This document shows, in pieces, positions 7,057 to 10,720 of a stretch of DNA of 10,720 nucleotides. Where the stretch lies: positions 1 to 10,720 of the forward strand of contig JAITTM010000119.1 of NCBI GenBank assembly GCA_031286975.1. Direction: 5' to 3'. This DNA comes from Coriobacteriales bacterium (GTDB lineage: Bacteria; Actinomycetota; Coriobacteriia; Coriobacteriales; UBA8131). A program made the translations under genes and the position numbers. How positions within the stretch are numbered: position 1 is the stretch's first letter; every line of letters starts with the position of its first letter. The notes under the pieces are model-generated. The model had not been told where the DNA came from and made no database searches. It worked only from the letters and a program-made list of their open reading frames with translations.

Positions 7057-7689
7057 CTAATACTCCACCAGAGCGCGGTGGCGCTCAAGGGCTATGCTCG
7101 TTGCGCGATCATGACCTGGCAGGATCTTGGTTTCATCAGGGAGAAGGGCGAGCCGCCGCAGGCTCTTGTGCATCTGCCGGGGACTGCCATCCTTAAGGTC
7201 GGTGCGGCCCGTGGTGCCGTAAAACAGGGTGTCTCCCGAGAATAGCACCGCATCCTCCGCGCTGTACAGGCAGATGCTGTCCCGCGAATGACCCGGCGTA
7301 TACAATACTTCCAAGGTCAAGCCTGCTGCCGTGATACGGTCGCCGTTGCCAACCGTATGGGTGATCACGTCGGGCTTGATGCTGGCACCCTCAGCAGAGG
7401 GATCGAAGGGGTTGAGATTCTTGGCTAAATTGCTACGTGTGTGTGCGTAGACAGGAGCCCCGGTCTTCTCCGCTAGTTCACCCAAGGCACCGATGTGGTC
7501 GAAGTGCCCGTGCGTCAACACGATGCCCTCCACCGCACGCCCCTTGAGCGCGGCCTCGATGCGAGTGAGGGAGGCACCGGGGTCGATAACGAGTACGCTC
7601 GTGGCAGCCTCGTGCGCACTCACCAGATAGCAGTTAACGATGAGGTTGATAGTACCGCGGGCACGTAGTTTCAAAAGTTCGACAAACAT
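7057..7689 (-). CDS. Metallo-beta-lactamase-fold hydrolase, glyoxalase II-like
   Basis: A 210-residue cytosolic protein of the MBL superfamily, with the full set of metal ligands: THGHFDH (59-65), H134 in YTPGHS, D153 in FSGDTLF and H193 in LPGHD. The order and spacing match short glyoxalase II-like hydrolases (hydroxyacylglutathione hydrolase-like), which bind two metal ions, usually zinc or iron. No glutathione-specific C-terminal extension is visible and the true substrate is unknown; thioester or phosphodiester hydrolysis are family possibilities. The ATG lies two bases past the rel stop and its AAAGGAT ribosome site sits in the last rel codons, so the two are surely cotranscribed. A hydrolase of this type near relA recurs in Gram-positive gene order. 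Family is sure, function open. Confidence 0.9.
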   Translation of the reverse strand: MFVELLKLRARGTINLIVNCYLVSAHEAATSVLVIDPGASLTRIEAALKGRAVEGIVLTHGHFDHIGALGELAEKTGAPVYAHTRSNLAKNLNPFDPSAEGASIKPDVITHTVGNGDRITAAGLTLEVLYTPGHSRDSICLYSAEDAVLFSGDTLFYGTTGRTDLKDGSPRQMHKSLRRLALLPDETKILPGHDRATSIALERHRALVEY

Positions 7690-7691
7690 GG

Positions 7692-9992
7692 TTATAGATC
7701 CTTTCGTTTGCGCACGACCTCGCCGGGCAACATGCGGCGCGCATCGATTACGCCTTCGACGGTAATCAGGTCGTGGAGTATCTTGTCGATATAGGCGGTC
7801 TCACTGACCTCGAACAAAAAGCGCATCTCGACGATACCGTCCTTATGCGTCGCGAGATTAGCCCCCAGGATATTGACACCGCTCCCCGCCAGCTCAACGG
7901 TCACATCCTGCAGCAGCCGCAGGCGGTCGATCGCCTCGATAAAGACCTCGACGTTATAGGTGCCGCTCACAAAGCCGGTCTTCTCCCACTCGACCTCGAT
8001 TATCCGCTCGGGTGAGGCGAGCAGTTCCTTGGCGTTAGGACAGTTCGAGCGATGAACCGAGACTCCCCTGCCGCGTGTCACAAAGCCGATGATATCGTCG
8101 CCCGGCACGGGGTTGCAGCAATGCGAAAGGCGCACCAGCACGTCGTCGATGCCACGCACCACCACGCCCGACGAGCTTCTGGGCTTTTGCGGCTTGCGCG
8201 GCTTGACGGGTTCCAGCACCGACGCGGTAAGGGTATCAAGCCCCAAAAGCATCTGCGGTGAGGTCGCGGGCAGCTCTTCAGTGGGTTTGAGCAGGATGCG
8301 GAGCAGTTTGTTGCTGATCTGCTTGGCGCTCTGCTTGCCTGAGCCGATGAGCATAAACAGGTCATCCACCGAGCCCAGTGTCAGCTCCTCGCTTATCTTG
8401 CGGAGCGCCTGCATGGAGCGTGATGATGAGATACCCAGGCCGTTCTTACGCATCTCGCGCCCTAAAAGCTCACGCCCCTGCATGATGTCGTCGCCACGGG
8501 TCATCTTGGAGAAGTAGGCTCGTATCTTCGAGCGCGCGGAGGGTGTCTTGACAACGCTCAGCCAGTCGCGGGAGGGACCGGAGTTCTTTTGCGTGAGCAC
8601 CTCCACGCGATCCCCCATCTGCAACTCGTACGAAAGCGGAACGATGCTACCGTTCACCTTCGCGCCGACGCAATGGTTGCCCACCTCGGTGTGTATCGCA
8701 TAGGCGAAGTCGATGGGTGTCGCCCCCGTGCGCAGGCTGATGACCTCGCCTTTTGGCGTGAAGACAAAGACCTCCTCGTCCTCAAGGTTCTCTCTGAGGG
8801 AGGCGATGAACGCCTTGGGGTCGTCGTCCTCATCGGATTCATTGAGCAGTTGACGCAACCACACCAGCTGCTCGTCGAACACCTTGTTGCCGATGTCGCT
8901 CTTGCCGCCCTTATAGCGCCAGTGGGCCGCGACGCCATACTCGCTGGTACGGTGCATCTCCTTGGTGCGTATCTGTATCTCAAGCGGTTGCCCCGCCGGA
9001 CCGATGACAGTGGTGTGGAGCGATTGATAGCGGTTGAACTTGGGCATGGCGATGTAATCCTTGAAGCGCCCCGGAATCGGCTGCCAGAGCGTGTGCACCG
9101 CTCCCAGACTCGAATAGCAATCCTTGACCGAATCGACGATGACGCGCAGGGCGATAAGGTCGTATATCTCGGAGAAATCCTTGCCCTTCTGCGCCATCTT
9201 CTGATAGATGGAATACAGGTGCTTGGGACGCCCCGTGATCTTGGCCATGATCTCAACCTTTGGCTTTGCCAGTTCTGCGGTAAGTTGTTCGATAACGCGG
9301 TTAAGATAGGTCTCACGGGCCTCGCGCGACTCGCTGACCATGCGCGATATCTGCTGGAAGCGCGCAGGCTCCAGGTAGAAAAATGCCAGATCCTCAAGCT
9401 CCCATTTTATGGAATTGATGCCCAGTCTATGGGCAAGCGGCGCATAGATCTCTATGGTCTCACGTGCCTTGAAGATGCGCCTATCCTCGCGCAGGGCCTG
9501 GAGCGTGCGCATATTATGCAGGCGGTCAGCCAGTTTGATAACGATCACGCGGATGTCGCGCGACATGGCAATCAGCATCTTGCGCAGGTTCCTGACCTGC
9601 GATTCACTGAGCGATTCGACCTCGATCCTGCTGATCTTGGTCACACCGTCAACCAGGTCGCGCACGTTTTCGTTGAAGGCCTTCTCCACATCCTCGAGTT
9701 CGGTGTTGGGGTCATCCTCAACGGTATCGTGGAGAAGAGCGGCCGTGATGGTATCGACGTCCATCCGCAGTTCAGCGAGGATAAGGGCGACTTGCACGGG
9801 GTGGTTGATATAGGGCTCGCCTGTTTTGCGAAACTGCTTCCTGTGGGCGCTCTTCGCGAACTCATAGGCATGCTTGAGCTGCTCGACCTCCTCGGCACCC
9901 AGATAGGTGGCAGCCTGAACCGCGAGCTTCTCAAAGGCGTCGATCGATATATCGGTTTCCCTTACCTCTATGAATATCGGGTCGTCTGTCAT
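7692..9992 (-). CDS. rel: Bifunctional (p)ppGpp synthetase/hydrolase Rel
   Basis: A 766-residue cytosolic stringent-response enzyme that makes and destroys (p)ppGpp and binds starved ribosomes. The hydrolase HD domain has H50, H64 (YINHP) and H88-D89 with E92-D93 (LLHDTVEDD), so it appears active. The synthetase domain has GRFKDYIAMPK (308-318), with the RxKD motif of bifunctional Rel rather than the ExDD of mono-functional RelA, plus RYQSLHTTV (321-329) and EIQIRT (338-343). A TGS domain (about 405-465), a helical domain, a Cys-rich RIS segment with SHCCNP (623-628) and HRSNCPN (647-653), and an ACT domain (about 676-750) complete the standard order. Length is near the family norm. The ATG follows the helicase stop by nine bases with only a weak GAGAG site, suggesting re-initiation from upstream translation. 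Confidence 0.97.
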   Translation of the reverse strand: MTDDPIFIEVRETDISIDAFEKLAVQAATYLGAEEVEQLKHAYEFAKSAHRKQFRKTGEPYINHPVQVALILAELRMDVDTITAALLHDTVEDDPNTELEDVEKAFNENVRDLVDGVTKISRIEVESLSESQVRNLRKMLIAMSRDIRVIVIKLADRLHNMRTLQALREDRRIFKARETIEIYAPLAHRLGINSIKWELEDLAFFYLEPARFQQISRMVSESREARETYLNRVIEQLTAELAKPKVEIMAKITGRPKHLYSIYQKMAQKGKDFSEIYDLIALRVIVDSVKDCYSSLGAVHTLWQPIPGRFKDYIAMPKFNRYQSLHTTVIGPAGQPLEIQIRTKEMHRTSEYGVAAHWRYKGGKSDIGNKVFDEQLVWLRQLLNESDEDDDPKAFIASLRENLEDEEVFVFTPKGEVISLRTGATPIDFAYAIHTEVGNHCVGAKVNGSIVPLSYELQMGDRVEVLTQKNSGPSRDWLSVVKTPSARSKIRAYFSKMTRGDDIMQGRELLGREMRKNGLGISSSRSMQALRKISEELTLGSVDDLFMLIGSGKQSAKQISNKLLRILLKPTEELPATSPQMLLGLDTLTASVLEPVKPRKPQKPRSSSGVVVRGIDDVLVRLSHCCNPVPGDDIIGFVTRGRGVSVHRSNCPNAKELLASPERIIEVEWEKTGFVSGTYNVEVFIEAIDRLRLLQDVTVELAGSGVNILGANLATHKDGIVEMRFLFEVSETAYIDKILHDLITVEGVIDARRMLPGEVVRKRKDL

Positions 9993-10001
9993 TTGTCACT
10001 C

Positions 10002-10720
10002 TCATCCAAGACCGAGCGGGAGGATGGGTCTGTTTATGCGTGCGAGAAGATCCTCCCCTGAGGCGCCGAGTGCCCAGTCCCTGAACTGGGCGAAGAGCTC
10101 CAACTCCTCGCATCCTTCAAGATATCGGCTGCTTTGCGAAAGTTCAACCCTTTGTGCGTCTTTGGTTACCCTGAGCGTACGAGCGACGGGGTATCCTCGC
10201 CACTCCACCAGACCGAGCTCCGCAAAGGTGGCGATGCCCATTGCCACAGCGGAGCTGTCGAGCCTGCACCGGGGGTCGGTCTTGACGCAGGCAGCAGCCA
10301 GGGCGCTATGCTCCACGGCAAAGCAGTTATCGTCTGAGCCTACGCCCGCGGCATGCTCTTCCTGCTGTCGCGCATACGCCATCAACACCCGATAGAGCGT
10401 CGCCAGATCCTCGCGCCTGGGAGCGTTTGACTCCAATATCCGACTGTTTATCTGGGCGTCTCCCTTGCCATAGAGCAGATGGATGCCCGCCTCGCTTCCG
10501 TCGCGTCCAGCGCGTCCGGACATCTGGTTGAACTCCACGGCGTTAAACGGCAGATGAAAGAGCGCCACTTGACGGATATCGGGGATGTTGACGCCCTCGC
10601 CAAAGGCGCTCGTCGAGACGATGCAGCGTAGCTCGCCCGTGCGGAAGAGCTGCTCCACAGCGTTGCGGTCACTGCGCGGCAAGCCGGCGTTATAAAATGC
10701 GATGGAGGCACCCAGTTGGG
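10002..10720 (-). CDS. RecQ-like superfamily 2 helicase, C-terminal part (possibly a RecJ-helicase fusion)
   Basis: The frame is open from the right edge to TGA at 10004-10002, so the N-terminal part is missing. About 239 residues are visible. The sequence before the nominal TTG at 10682 still reads as helicase (GASIAFYNAGLPRSDR), so that codon is not the start. Helicase motif V appears as STSAFGEGVNIPDI and motif VI as QMSGRAGRDGS, as in RecQ-type enzymes. Beyond these lies a winged-helix-like region (FAELGLVEWRG) and a tail with VELSQSSRYLEGCEE that resembles the C-terminal segment of Gram-positive RecJ exonucleases. With its place directly upstream of rel, where recJ often sits, this suggests a RecJ exonuclease with a C-terminal helicase. 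That is inference; a separate helicase is the alternative. The likely role is DNA repair. Confidence 0.8.
   Translation of the reverse strand, partial: QLGASIAFYNAGLPRSDRNAVEQLFRTGELRCIVSTSAFGEGVNIPDIRQVALFHLPFNAVEFNQMSGRAGRDGSEAGIHLLYGKGDAQINSRILESNAPRREDLATLYRVLMAYARQQEEHAAGVGSDDNCFAVEHSALAAACVKTDPRCRLDSSAVAMGIATFAELGLVEWRGYPVARTLRVTKDAQRVELSQSSRYLEGCEELELFAQFRDWALGASGEDLLARINRPILPLGLG

Noticed and set aside
8589..10061. 490-codon open frame on the plus strand, antisense to rel
   Set aside because: It is in exact codon register with rel, so it stays open because rel avoids TTA, CTA and TCA codons. The product has no recognisable domain and rel is unmistakable.
10680..10682. TTG as a start of the helicase gene
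   Set aside because: Sequence before it continues in frame to the window edge and still matches helicase sequence, so the gene is partial.

Overview
The window is gene-dense, moderately G+C-rich bacterial chromosome (roughly 60% by eye) with no rRNA, tRNA, CRISPR array or mobile element that I can see. No gap between genes exceeds about 45 bases. Several features point to a Gram-positive bacterium, most likely an actinobacterium and perhaps a coriobacterium such as an Olsenella, Atopobium or Collinsella relative. These are tight coupling of genes with AGGAGG-type ribosome sites, a single long bifunctional Rel protein, a DhnA-type class I aldolase, and a LiaS/DesK-like kinase with a NarL-type regulator. 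The taxon is an inference from gene content and protein flavour, not from a marker.

Layout: on the plus strand, positions 1-1187 hold the C-terminal part of a divergent methionyl-tRNA synthetase-like protein, cut by the left edge. Everything else is on the minus strand. Read in the direction of transcription from the right edge, the order is: C-terminal part of a RecQ-like superfamily 2 helicase, possibly the tail of a RecJ-helicase fusion (10720-10002); bifunctional (p)ppGpp synthetase/hydrolase Rel (9992-7692); a metallo-beta-lactamase-fold hydrolase (7689-7057); two-domain NAD+ synthetase (7033-5282); sensor histidine kinase (5307-3913); response regulator (3916-3203); an EamA/DMT transporter (3203-2178); and class I fructose-bisphosphate aldolase (2133-1195).

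The first seven minus-strand genes are joined by overlaps or gaps of 2-23 bases and look like one transcription unit with translational coupling. The aldolase follows after 44 bases and has its own candidate extended -10 promoter and a good ribosome site. It converges on the synthetase-like gene with only 7 bases between stop codons. A strong hairpin plus T-run for the aldolase lies inside the end of the opposite gene.

The part around rel resembles the recJ-apt-relA-dtd-hydrolase order of many Gram-positives, but without apt and dtd. The kinase, regulator and transporter form a likely sensing module, with the transporter a plausible target.

Two proteins stand out. The NAD+ synthetase keeps a complete synthetase domain but has lost the catalytic Glu, Lys and Cys of its glutaminase (nitrilase) domain. 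The synthetase-like protein keeps the residues that read a methionine (CAU) anticodon, while its methionine pocket and KMSKS motif are strongly altered. No novel multi-gene defence or mobile system is visible.
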